From positions 1-10,942 of the forward strand of contig JBOIEQ010000142.1 in NCBI GenBank assembly GCA_050741255.1: DNA of 10,942 nucleotides, written 5' to 3'. Position numbers and translations under genes: made by a program. The notes below the pieces were generated by a model that was not told the DNA's origin, ran no database searches, and saw only the letters and a program-made list of their open reading frames with translations. Below are positions 1 through 6,217 of the stretch, one piece after another (position 1 is the first letter of the stretch; every line of letters starts with the position of its first letter). The DNA comes from CAZXNF01 sp050741255 (GTDB lineage Bacteria; Pseudomonadota; Gammaproteobacteria; Burkholderiales; SG8-41).

Positions 1-250
1 GGTCCGACATCCCGGAGCGGACCGCGACCGCCTTCACCGAGGCGCTGTATTCGACCAGCGGCGCCGGGGCAGCGGCCGGCGCGGACGGCAGCGGCGCGGC
101 GGCCGCGACGAGATGCGCGTACGCATCGAACACATGCTGGCAGCGGCCGCAGCGCACCTGCCCCTGGCGCGCGGCAAGCTGGTCGCGGGTGGCGCGGAAC
201 GCGGTGGCGCAGGCGGGGCAGCGCGTCGCGACGGTGGCGGAATCAGGCAT
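1..250 (-). CDS. MJ0042/DUF3426-type zinc-ribbon protein, N-terminal part (partial)
   Basis: The first 83 codons of a gene that runs off the left edge. The ATG is at 250-248. The N-terminus has two CxxC pairs (Cys11/Cys14 and Cys34/Cys37) in the pattern CPAC...VRCGRC followed by VFDA. This is the MJ0042-type zinc ribbon found at the start of many proteobacterial DUF3426 proteins. After residue 45 the chain becomes Ala/Pro-rich, as expected of the linker before a membrane segment and C-terminal DUF3426 domain, both of which would lie outside the window. The start overlaps the end of prmA by 8 bp, so translation is probably coupled. Location next to prmA is common in Betaproteobacteria. The molecular function is not known. 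The zinc ribbon is clear; DUF3426 membership is inferred because that domain cannot be seen. Confidence 0.85.
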   Translation of the reverse strand, partial: MPDSATVATRCPACATAFRATRDQLAARQGQVRCGRCQHVFDAYAHLVAAAAPLPSAPAAAPAPLVEYSASVKAVAVRSGMSD

Positions 251-1142
251 GGGCGTGGCGTTGTCCGGTGAGCAGCACCCATTCGTCCTGCGCCACGGGC
301 GCATCGAACGCGAACGCACCAGCGTAGGCGGCGGTCACTTCAGCGGCCTGCGGCGCGAGGACGCCCGCCAGCGCGAGCCGTCCGCCGGGCGCGGTCAATG
401 CGGCGAGCAGGGGCGCGAGCATCTTGAGCGGATTGGCGAGTATGTTGGCGATCACGACGGCTGCAGGCGCGGGCGGCGGCTGGTCGGCGCCCGCAAACGA
501 CACGAGGACGCGATTCTGCAATGCGTTGCCCCGCGCTGCAACCAGCGCCTGCGGGTCGATGTCGATGCCGGTGGCGCTCCCGGCGCCGAGTTTCATGGCG
601 GCGATGGCGAGGATGCCCGAGCCGCAGCCATAGTCCAGCACCGTTTCGCCGCCGGAAAGCGTGCGCGCCAGCCATTGCAGGCACAGCCGCGTGGTGGGAT
701 GCGTGCCGGTGCCGAAGGCGAGGCCGGGATCGATGATCAGGTTGACCGCGGCCGGATCGGGGGGCGTATGCCAGGTCGGCACCACCCACAGCCGCGGCGT
801 GATGCACACCGGCGTGAACTGGGACTGGGTCAGCCGCACCCAGTCCTGGTCGTCCACGCGCGCGCAGACGGGCGACGACGCGGCGGTGACCGCGCAGTCG
901 GCCAACGCAGCAGCCGTCAGCGCGAGCGCGTCCGTACCGTCGGGAAACAGCGCCGCGACCCGCGCAGCGCGCCATTCGCCGTCCGGATCGACGCCGGGTT
1001 CTCCGAAAATCGCCCGCTCCTCCGGCGTGCCGGCGTGGGCGTCGCTCACGTCCACCGACACCGCGCCGGCCGCAAGCAACGCGTCCGCCAGCGGATCGGC
1101 GGCGGCGTTGGCAACGGTCAGCGTAATGGCGAGCCAGGACAT
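243..1142 (-). CDS. prmA: Ribosomal protein L11 methyltransferase PrmA
   Basis: A 299-residue cytoplasmic SAM-dependent methyltransferase of the usual PrmA length. The family trimethylates ribosomal protein L11. Visible signatures are the PrmA-specific loop DPGLAFGTGTHPTT (residues 138-151), the class I SAM-binding motif VLDYGCGSGI (168-177) with the acidic motif GIDIDP (192-197), and the NILANPL catalytic-site motif (233-239). The N-terminal third is the substrate-recognition domain. Its stop overlaps the start of the zinc-ribbon gene by 8 bp. Upstream it is separated from accC by an antiparallel esterase gene, and only 33 bp lie between the two divergent starts. It therefore cannot be read from the accC transcript in sense and must have a promoter in or near 1143-1300. 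No strong Shine-Dalgarno sequence is seen before the ATG. Confidence 0.96.
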   Translation of the reverse strand: MSWLAITLTVANAAADPLADALLAAGAVSVDVSDAHAGTPEERAIFGEPGVDPDGEWRAARVAALFPDGTDALALTAAALADCAVTAASSPVCARVDDQDWVRLTQSQFTPVCITPRLWVVPTWHTPPDPAAVNLIIDPGLAFGTGTHPTTRLCLQWLARTLSGGETVLDYGCGSGILAIAAMKLGAGSATGIDIDPQALVAARGNALQNRVLVSFAGADQPPPAPAAVVIANILANPLKMLAPLLAALTAPGGRLALAGVLAPQAAEVTAAYAGAFAFDAPVAQDEWVLLTGQRHAHA

Positions 1143-1175
1143 GGGAACAGGCAGAGGGTATATCGTAATGCCATC

Positions 1176-2282
1176 GTGAACCGCAGCCTAAAGTCAGAGT
1201 GGATCCGCACGGCCGTACTGTGCGCAGCGCTGGTTTTCACTTCCGCCCTGCGGGCGGCGGTGCCCGCGCCGACGGACGCCAACGTCGGCTACCTGCCCGC
1301 ACTGGGTGCCGATCTCACGCAGACCTCGGTGTCGGGCGTCTCTTCCGGCGGCGCGATGGCGGTGCAGTTCCATGTCGCGCATTCGTCCTTCGTCATCGGC
1401 GCGGGCGTGCTGGCGGGCGCGCCTTACTACTGCGCGCAGGGCAGCCTGCGCACCGCGCTCTGGAACTGCATGACGCCGCGCGACTGGTGGCGCCTGCCCG
1501 CGCCCGAAGTCCTCGCGCACATCGCGCAGGGCCTGGGCGGCACCGGTTTGATCGACCCGGTGCAAGGTCTTGCCCGCAGTCGTATCTGGCTGTTCGCCGG
1601 CGGCGAAGACCGCACCGTGGACCCACTGGTGACGGAAGCCACTCGCCGTTTCTACCGCGCGTTCGCTCCGCCGGCGCAGATCGCGGTGGTGAAGAACGTC
1701 GCCGCGGGACACGCGATGGTGACGGCGGACCAAGGCGCCCCGTGCGATACGACCGCCCCGCCGTTCATCAACAACTGCCGGTTCGACGCCGCCGGCGCGC
1801 TGCTCGCGCATCTCTACGGCCCGCTCGCCGGACCCAGCGACACCGGCGGCCGCCTGATGGCGTTCGACCAGAACGAGTTCGCGGACGGCGATGCGTTCGC
1901 GCGAAGTCTCGCGGCCACGGGTTATGCCTGGGTGCCGGACGCCTGCTCGCAGCAACGCTGCCGCGTGCACGTCGTCTTCCACGGCTGCCGGCAGAACGCG
2001 GAAACCGTCGGTGAGACCTTCGTGCGCGACGCCGGCTACAACCGCTGGGCCTCCGCCAACCGCATGGTCGTGCTCTATCCGCAGACGCTCGCGCGCAACG
2101 GTCCCGGCCGGTCGGCACAGGGCGCGAGCTGGATCTTCAACCCGCGCGGCTGCTGGGACTGGTGGGGATATACGGGCGCCAACTACCATCTGAAGAGCGC
2201 GCCGCAACTGCAGGCGGTGCGGCTGATGCTGCTGCGGCTCGCGCACATGCCGACCGCGGTGCCGGTGGCCGCGCCGCGCTGA
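1176..2282 (+). CDS. Secreted PHB-depolymerase-type (type 2 catalytic domain) esterase
   Basis: A 368-residue alpha/beta-hydrolase resembling extracellular short-chain-length polyhydroxyalkanoate depolymerases of the type 2 catalytic-domain class. Residues 1-28 look like a signal peptide: basic start, hydrophobic core AVLCAALVFTSAL, cleavage near RAA. The lipase box GVSSG places the nucleophile at Ser56. Asp145 (GGEDRTVDP) and His179 (AAGHA) fit the rest of the triad. The second half has the family blocks HVVFHGCRQ (265-273), AGYNRWA (286-292), VLYPQT (299-304) and GCWDWWGY (325-332). No linker or substrate-binding domain follows, so this is a bare catalytic domain; it may act on oligomers or other esters. 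The GTG start gives a signal peptide beginning at its first residue; the frame is open further upstream, but that stretch is antisense to prmA. No good RBS is seen (AGAGGG at 1153-1158 is 17 nt away), so the start is uncertain. It converges on accC with 6 bp between the stops. Confidence 0.88.
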   Translation: MNRSLKSEWIRTAVLCAALVFTSALRAAVPAPTDANVGYLPALGADLTQTSVSGVSSGGAMAVQFHVAHSSFVIGAGVLAGAPYYCAQGSLRTALWNCMTPRDWWRLPAPEVLAHIAQGLGGTGLIDPVQGLARSRIWLFAGGEDRTVDPLVTEATRRFYRAFAPPAQIAVVKNVAAGHAMVTADQGAPCDTTAPPFINNCRFDAAGALLAHLYGPLAGPSDTGGRLMAFDQNEFADGDAFARSLAATGYAWVPDACSQQRCRVHVVFHGCRQNAETVGETFVRDAGYNRWASANRMVVLYPQTLARNGPGRSAQGASWIFNPRGCWDWWGYTGANYHLKSAPQLQAVRLMLLRLAHMPTAVPVAAPR

Positions 2283-2288
2283 GTACGA

Positions 2289-3644
2289 TCAATCGCGCTT
2301 GGCCATCTTGGCCAGTTTCTGTTCGAGGTAGTGAATGTTGGTGCCGCCACGCAGGAACGCGGCGTCGCGCATCAGATCCTGGTGCAGCGGCACGTTGGTC
2401 TTGATGCCTTCCACGATCGTCTCCGACAGGGCAATGGCCATGCGCGCGATCGCCTGCTCGCGGGTGTCGCCGTAGGCGATGATCTTGCCGATCAGCGAAT
2501 CGTAGTGCGGCGGCACGAAGTAGCCGTTGTAGGCGTGGGAATCGACGCGGATGCCGGGCCCGCCCGGCATGTGGAAGGACGTGATGCGGCCCGGCGACGG
2601 CGTGAACTTGTACGGGTCCTCGGCGTTGATCCGGCATTCGACGGCGTGGCCGCGGAACTGCAGGTCGCGCTGCTTCAGCTTCAGCTTCTCGCCGGCGGCG
2701 ATGCGGATCTGCTCCTGCACGATGTCCACGCCCGTGATCATCTCGGACACCGGATGCTCGACCTGCACGCGCGTGTTCATCTCGATGAAATAGAACTCGC
2801 CCTCGTCGTAGAGAAACTCAAAGGTGCCCGCACCCTCGTAGCCGATCTTGCGGCAGGCTTCCGCGCAGCGCTCGCCCACCCGCAGGCGCGCGCGCTCGTT
2901 CATCAGCGGCGCCGGCGCCTCCTCGATCACCTTCTGGTGGCGGCGCTGCATGGAGCAGTCGCGGTCGCCCAGCCACACCGCATTCTTGAACTTGTCGGCG
3001 AGTACCTGGATCTCCACGTGGCGCGGCTTTTCCAGGTACTTTTCGATGTAGACCGTCGGATTGTTGAACGCCGCCTGCGCCTCGGTGCGCGTCATCTGGA
3101 TCGCGTTCAGCAGCGCGGCTTCCGTATGCACCACGCGCATGCCGCGCCCGCCGCCGCCGCCCGACGCCTTGATGATGACGGGGTAGCCGATCGTGCGTGC
3201 GAGCTTCAGCAGCTCCTTGGGATCCTCCGGCAGCACACCCTCGGAACCGGGCACGCAGGGAATGCCGGCCTTGATCATCGCCGCCTTGGCGCTCACCTTG
3301 TCGCCCATCATGCGGATCGTATCGGCACGCGGGCCGATGAAGACGAAGCCGCTCTTGTCCACCTTCTCGGCGAAATCCGCGTTCTCCGAGAGGAAGCCGT
3401 AGCCGGGATGGATCGCCTCGGCGTCGGTCACTTCGGCCGCGCTGATGATGGCCGGGATGTTGAGGTAGCTCGAGGCGGAGGCCGCCGGCCCGATGCATAC
3501 CGACTCGTCGGCGAGCTTCACGTACTTGGCCTCGGCGTCGGCCTCCGAATGCACGGCGACCGTCTTGATGCCCATTTCGCGGCAGGCGCGCTGTACGCGC
3601 AGGGCGATTTCGCCGCGGTTGGCGATCAGGATTTTCTGGAACAT
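2289..3644 (-). CDS. accC: Biotin carboxylase subunit of acetyl-CoA carboxylase
   Basis: 451 residues, close to the 449 of E. coli AccC. It carries out ATP-dependent carboxylation of biotin on AccB, the first half-reaction of malonyl-CoA synthesis. The known E. coli active-site residues fall at identical positions: Lys116, Lys159 before the Gly-rich loop SGGGGGRGM (161-169), His209, Glu211, Lys238, Glu276, Glu288, Asn290, Arg292, Gln294, Glu296 and Arg338. The order is ATP-grasp N-domain (IANRGEIA, 7-14), the ATP-binding B and central domains, and a C-terminal domain. The start lies 66 bp downstream of the accB stop, with no obvious promoter or terminator between them, so it is probably co-transcribed with accB. 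No strong Shine-Dalgarno precedes the ATG. Its 3' end faces the convergent esterase gene. Confidence 0.98.
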   Translation of the reverse strand: MFQKILIANRGEIALRVQRACREMGIKTVAVHSEADAEAKYVKLADESVCIGPAASASSYLNIPAIISAAEVTDAEAIHPGYGFLSENADFAEKVDKSGFVFIGPRADTIRMMGDKVSAKAAMIKAGIPCVPGSEGVLPEDPKELLKLARTIGYPVIIKASGGGGGRGMRVVHTEAALLNAIQMTRTEAQAAFNNPTVYIEKYLEKPRHVEIQVLADKFKNAVWLGDRDCSMQRRHQKVIEEAPAPLMNERARLRVGERCAEACRKIGYEGAGTFEFLYDEGEFYFIEMNTRVQVEHPVSEMITGVDIVQEQIRIAAGEKLKLKQRDLQFRGHAVECRINAEDPYKFTPSPGRITSFHMPGGPGIRVDSHAYNGYFVPPHYDSLIGKIIAYGDTREQAIARMAIALSETIVEGIKTNVPLHQDLMRDAAFLRGGTNIHYLEQKLAKMAKRD

Positions 3645-3710
3645 GTTCTGGAGAATCAGCCGCGGAGAAGCAGCGCCGGTGCGGCGTCGCTCAACCCCCG
3701 CCGTTCACTT

Positions 3711-4148
3711 TCATCCAATCACGATCAGCGGCTGCCCGTACTCCACCGGCTGGCCGTTTTCAACGAGGATCGCCTTCACGACGCCGGCCTTGTCGATCTC
3801 GATTTCGTTCAGCAGCTTCATCGCTTCGATGATGCAGACCGTTTCGCCCTCGGCCACGGTCTGGCCCACCTCCACGAACGGCTTGGAACCGGGCGCCGCC
3901 GAACGGTAGAAGGTGCCGACCATCGGCGCCTTCAACACGTGGCCTTCGGCCACGGCCAGCACGGCCTTCGCCGCGGGCGACATTTCTGCGGCGACCAGCG
4001 CCGGGGCGGCGGGCGGCGGAGCAGCACTCACCACCGTGGCGCCGCCCCGGTTGATGCGCACCTTTTCCTCGCCCTCGGTGATCTCCAGTTCGGCGATGCC
4101 GGATTCCTGGACGAGGTCGATCAGCTTCTTGAGTTTGCGGAGATCCAT
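3711..4148 (-). CDS. accB: Biotin carboxyl carrier protein of acetyl-CoA carboxylase (BCCP)
   Basis: A 145-residue carrier protein, shorter than the 156 of E. coli because of a short Pro/Ala linker. The N-terminus MDLRKLKKLIDLVQESGIAELEI is typical for AccB. A Pro/Ala-rich linker spans about 44-50, and the C-terminal biotinyl domain runs from about 70 to 145. The biotinylation motif EAMK (108-111) makes Lys111 the attachment site; APMVGTFYRSAAPGSKPF (74-91) contains the thumb region of acetyl-CoA carboxylase carriers. It shuttles carboxybiotin from AccC to the carboxyltransferase AccA/AccD, which is not encoded here. The start lies 2 bp after the aroQ stop, which implies co-transcription and probable coupling. 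I chose the ATG at 4148 over longer in-frame starts because the protein aligns there and upstream sequence belongs to aroQ. Confidence 0.97.
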   Translation of the reverse strand: MDLRKLKKLIDLVQESGIAELEITEGEEKVRINRGGATVVSAAPPPAAPALVAAEMSPAAKAVLAVAEGHVLKAPMVGTFYRSAAPGSKPFVEVGQTVAEGETVCIIEAMKLLNEIEIDKAGVVKAILVENGQPVEYGQPLIVIG

Positions 4149-4150
4149 GC

Positions 4151-4600
4151 TTACTTGCCCTTGCCCCGCAAGGCGTAATCGAGGGCCAGCGCGTAACCCT
4201 GCGCGCCCAGCCCGCTGATGACGCCGGCGGCCAGATCGGAGAAATACGAGTGGCGGCGGAACGGCTCGCGGGCGAACACGTTCGACAGGTGCACCTCGAT
4301 GAAGGGGATACGCACCGCGGCCAGCGCGTCGCGCATGGCGATGCTGGTGTGGGTATAGGCGGCGGGGTTGATGACGATGAAATCCACCCCGTCGCGGCCG
4401 GCTTCCTGGATGCAGTCGACCAGTTCGCCCTCGGTGTTGCTCTGGAAGGCGGTGAGCTTCGCGCCGGCGGCCCGCGCCTGCTGGGTGAGGCGCCGGTTGA
4501 TCGCGTCCAGTGTCTCCGAGCCGTAGAGCGACGGTTCGCGGCTGCCGAGCAGGTTCAGGTTGGGGCCGTGCAGTACCAGTATGTTTTTGGCGCCGGGCAT
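4151..4600 (-). CDS. aroQ: Type II 3-dehydroquinate dehydratase
   Basis: A 149-residue cytoplasmic enzyme of the shikimate pathway that converts 3-dehydroquinate to 3-dehydroshikimate. It is a type II enzyme (dodecameric as a family). Motifs in order: LHGPNLNLLGSREPSLYG (10-27) with active-site Arg21 and Tyr26, QSNTEGELVD (53-62), INPAAYTHTS (77-86) with Asn78, and EVHLSNVFAREPFRRHSYFS (102-121) with His104. The ATG is preceded by GGAGG at a 5-nt spacing. It is the first gene of the aroQ-accB-accC unit. Co-location with accB/accC is widespread in proteobacteria and is positional rather than a shared pathway. A 288-bp non-coding region upstream should hold the promoter. Confidence 0.97.
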   Translation of the reverse strand: MPGAKNILVLHGPNLNLLGSREPSLYGSETLDAINRRLTQQARAAGAKLTAFQSNTEGELVDCIQEAGRDGVDFIVINPAAYTHTSIAMRDALAAVRIPFIEVHLSNVFAREPFRRHSYFSDLAAGVISGLGAQGYALALDYALRGKGK

Positions 4601-4605
4601 GGGGC

Positions 4606-4610
4606 CCTCC
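4606..4610 (-). promoter_or_regulatory. Ribosome binding site of aroQ
   Basis: On the minus strand GGAGG is followed by five bases (GCCCC) and then the aroQ ATG. This is one of the few consensus Shine-Dalgarno sequences in the window and it fixes the aroQ start. Confidence 0.8.
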
Positions 4611-4670
4611 GATCGGTAGGCAGCGGGATTTCGGCGTTCCCCGGCTCATCTCGGGAGAAAGCCGCAATGT

Positions 4671-4685
4671 CAGCGACGTTCGCTG
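4671..4685. repeat. Short palindrome CAGCGA-CGT-TCGCTG
   Basis: A perfect 6-bp inverted repeat around a 3-nt centre, about 70 bp upstream of the aroQ ATG. The size suits a small operator or a minor leader hairpin. In GC-rich DNA such repeats also occur by chance, so the functional call is weak. Confidence 0.3.
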
Positions 4686-4730
4686 CCAAATGCGTGAAAT
4701 TCGGCACAATTTTGCCGCAACTTACCCCCT

Positions 4731-4759
4731 GTGTCCACGGCTGCGCCCCTCCGTGGCAC
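4731..4759. repeat. Inverted repeat (hairpin) upstream of aroQ
   Basis: On the plus strand GTG-T-CCACGG, a 10-nt loop, then CCGTGGCAC: a 9-bp stem interrupted by one bulged T at 4734. No T-run follows on either strand, so it is not a typical intrinsic terminator. If transcription of aroQ starts upstream of it, it would form a stem-loop in the leader about 130 nt before the ATG. Its role is unknown; an operator, leader structure or processing site are all possible. Confidence 0.45.
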
Positions 4760-4888
4760 CCGCTTCAGCCAAAATCCAAAATCAATCACGGGGTTAGGCA
4801 AGCCTTGAGCCCAAGCTCCCGATCGGCTGACGGTCCTGGATCCAATCAGGAACGGCTGGTTCTGAATTTAGAAGAAGATAGCTGAAAA

Positions 4889-5419
4889 TCAGAGTAGTTC
4901 AGAGACGATAGTCTCCAGATCGGCCTCTTTGATCGACCCCAGCTGCCGCTTCATCAGCCGCCCTTCGCGGTCGAAGATGAGCGTAAAGGGCAACGCGGAC
5001 ACTTTGTTGCCGATCGCCTTGGTGGCCTCGATGTCCGCCACCCCCCCAATCAGGATCGGGTAGTCGATGCCCAGCTCCTTGGCGAAGGTGCTGACCTTTG
5101 CCGGCTGATCGATGGCAATGCCGACGAAGATAAGACCACGTTCGCCATATTTTCGCTGCATTTTGACGAAGATCGGCATCTCTTCGCGGCACGGCACGCA
5201 CCATGTTGCCCAGTAATTGACGACCACGACCTTGCCCCGCCAGTCGTCGATCGCGCGCGGCGTGCCTGCCAGGTCCGGCAACCGGGTCGCGCGAAGGGCC
5301 GCCACGGCGGCTTCCGGCGCGGCGCCCCCCGATTGCCGCCAGAGTTGTGTTCCCACCCCGGCGGCAACCGCCAGCAGCGCCGCGCCGGCGTAGCTTGCCC
5401 AGCGCAGACGCGGGCTCAT
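4889..5419 (-). CDS. TlpA/ResA-like membrane-anchored periplasmic thioredoxin
   Basis: 176 residues. A hydrophobic segment at about 8-25 (WASYAGAALLAVAAGVG) should be an N-terminal anchor or signal, placing the thioredoxin fold in the periplasm. The active site WATWCVPC lies at 70-77 with redox cysteines Cys74 and Cys77, and the cis-Pro loop ALPFT at 142-146 has Pro144. The insert and GIAID segment around 100-104 are typical of the TlpA/ResA/AhpC-TSA redoxin group. Family members reduce disulfides in apocytochrome c or in copper-site assembly proteins. The ATG overlaps the stop of the DsbD N-domain gene as ATGA (5416-5419), so the two are probably translationally coupled and may exchange electrons. 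I start at this ATG because upstream in-frame sequence is antisense-like, Arg-rich and overlaps the previous gene. The physiological target cannot be read from the sequence. Confidence 0.92.
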   Translation of the reverse strand: MSPRLRWASYAGAALLAVAAGVGTQLWRQSGGAAPEAAVAALRATRLPDLAGTPRAIDDWRGKVVVVNYWATWCVPCREEMPIFVKMQRKYGERGLIFVGIAIDQPAKVSTFAKELGIDYPILIGGVADIEATKAIGNKVSALPFTLIFDREGRLMKRQLGSIKEADLETIVSELL

Positions 5420-5874
5420 GCGCGCACTCGCCGCACCCGCAATGCGACGCGGTGCTCGTACGGTGGATAGCACACGCCGACATCGGCGCAGCCCTGCGAC
5501 AGCACGCGCAACTCCACGCGCGTCACCCCGGCGGGCACCGTGAACGGCAGCCGGATCCGGAGGCGGCCGCGGTAGGTTTCGATCTCGCCGAAGAAACTGT
5601 CGCGCCCGGGCAGCCCCGGCGGCAGCACCGCCGCGCCCAGCGCCCCGGGCTCGAGCGCGAAGCGGAACTTGCCGCGGTACAGGTAATAGCCGGGCGCCAC
5701 CGCGTAGCGCACCTCGATCGTGTTCGCGTCGAGCGCCAGCGCCGAGAAACGAAAAGCCTGCTCCGGCGGCAGCAGGTCCGCATCGTTGACGCCCCACGCC
5801 GGCGCGACGGCGGCGAGCAGCAACGCCCCCAGCCCGCGGCAAACCCGGCGGCGACCCTCCACCCGAGGCCTCAT
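5416..5874 (-). CDS. Stand-alone DsbD N-terminal (alpha) domain protein
   Basis: 152 residues. A basic N-terminus and hydrophobic stretch (GLGALLLAAVAPAWG, 14-28) form a probable signal peptide. The rest matches the periplasmic N-terminal domain of the thiol:disulfide reductase DsbD: PPEQAF (36-41), APGYYLYRGKFRF (60-72), FFGEIETYRG (94-103), and LSQGCADVGVCYPP (125-138). Cys129 and Cys135 are spaced C-x5-C, as are the redox pair of nDsbD. In full DsbD this domain passes electrons to periplasmic partners and is followed by eight membrane helices and a C-terminal thioredoxin domain. Both are missing: the gene stops at the end of the beta-sandwich. It overlaps cutA upstream and the tlpA-like gene downstream by ATGA on each side. 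I see no remnant of the lost domains. Domain identity is confident; the electron donor and partner are inferred or unknown. Confidence 0.85.
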   Translation of the reverse strand: MRPRVEGRRRVCRGLGALLLAAVAPAWGVNDADLLPPEQAFRFSALALDANTIEVRYAVAPGYYLYRGKFRFALEPGALGAAVLPPGLPGRDSFFGEIETYRGRLRIRLPFTVPAGVTRVELRVLSQGCADVGVCYPPYEHRVALRVRRVRA

Positions 5875-6203
5875 GCCGACGGCGCTGCCGTTGCCACCTG
5901 CGCCGCCAGCCATTCCAGATAGGGTGCGGCGCCGCGGTCGATGGCGATGGCCACCACTTCCGGCACCTCGTACGGATGCAGCGCCCGGATCGCCTGCTCG
6001 ACCGCCGCGTACTGGGTATCCGTCGTCTTCACGAACAGGGGGACTTCGGCTGCCGTCTCCACCGCGCCCTGCCAGCGGTAGACGGAACGGCATTCGGCGA
6101 GGATGTTCACGCAGGCTGCGAGCCGTGCTTCAACGAGATGCTGCGCGATCCGCTCCGCGGTCGCGCGGTCGGGGGCATTGGTCAGCACGAGCAGTGCACC
6201 CAT
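5871..6203 (-). CDS. cutA: Divalent-cation tolerance protein CutA
   Basis: 110 residues, full length for the small trimeric CutA family (PII-like ferredoxin fold). Family blocks are LVLTNAPD (5-12), LVEARLAACVNI (23-34), SVYRWQG (40-46), VPLFVKTT (54-61) and LHPYEVPEVVA (75-85). CutA has been linked to copper tolerance in E. coli, but its real biochemical role is unsettled. The start at 6203 is 14 bp after the stop of the epimerase-like gene; no clear Shine-Dalgarno is seen. The stop overlaps the start of the DsbD N-domain gene as ATGA. A cutA-dsbD pairing is also found in E. coli, so the neighbourhood is conserved even though the dsbD here is only a fragment of the usual protein. Confidence 0.95.
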   Translation of the reverse strand: MGALLVLTNAPDRATAERIAQHLVEARLAACVNILAECRSVYRWQGAVETAAEVPLFVKTTDTQYAAVEQAIRALHPYEVPEVVAIAIDRGAAPYLEWLAAQVATAAPSA

Positions 6204-6217
6204 GCGAAACGCCGCGC

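Larger units (their letters stand above)
4601..4888. other. Non-coding region upstream of aroQ-accB-accC
   Basis: 288 bp without a convincing gene, between the stop of the tlpA-like gene and the aroQ start, both on the minus strand. It is more AT-rich than its surroundings near 4770-4790 (a tandem CCAAAATCCAAAATC) and 4868-4890. It contains inverted repeats at 4671-4685 and 4731-4759. I could not find a promoter with both -35 and -10 boxes at proper spacing, nor a T-run terminator after the tlpA-like gene. The promoter of aroQ-accB-accC is expected here because fatty-acid synthesis genes are usually controlled independently. Open frames crossing this region on the plus strand show no recognisable protein. 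Confidence 0.6.

Noticed and set aside
189..1175. The reading frame of the depolymerase stays open far upstream, which would give a 697-residue protein.
   Set aside because: The upstream part is antisense to prmA, is Arg/Gly-rich without recognisable domains, and would bury the signal peptide in the middle of the protein. prmA on the other strand is unambiguous.
2283..2288. A bidirectional terminator between the convergent depolymerase and accC genes.
   Set aside because: Only 6 bp separate the stops and I see no stem with a T-run at either gene end.
2331..4178. A 615-codon open frame on the plus strand.
   Set aside because: It runs antisense across accC and accB. The low-complexity His/Arg/Asp/Leu-rich translation is typical of the complementary frame of high-GC genes.
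4702..4717. CGGCA-CAATTT-TGCCG as a terminator or operator.
   Set aside because: The stem is only 5 bp and there is no T-run on the appropriate side; chance occurrence is likely in GC-rich DNA. It is mentioned only as part of the non-coding region.
4250..4885. A plus-strand open frame covering the gap upstream of aroQ.
   Set aside because: Most of it is antisense to aroQ, and the part in the gap shows no conserved motif or ribosome binding site, so I treat the gap as non-coding.
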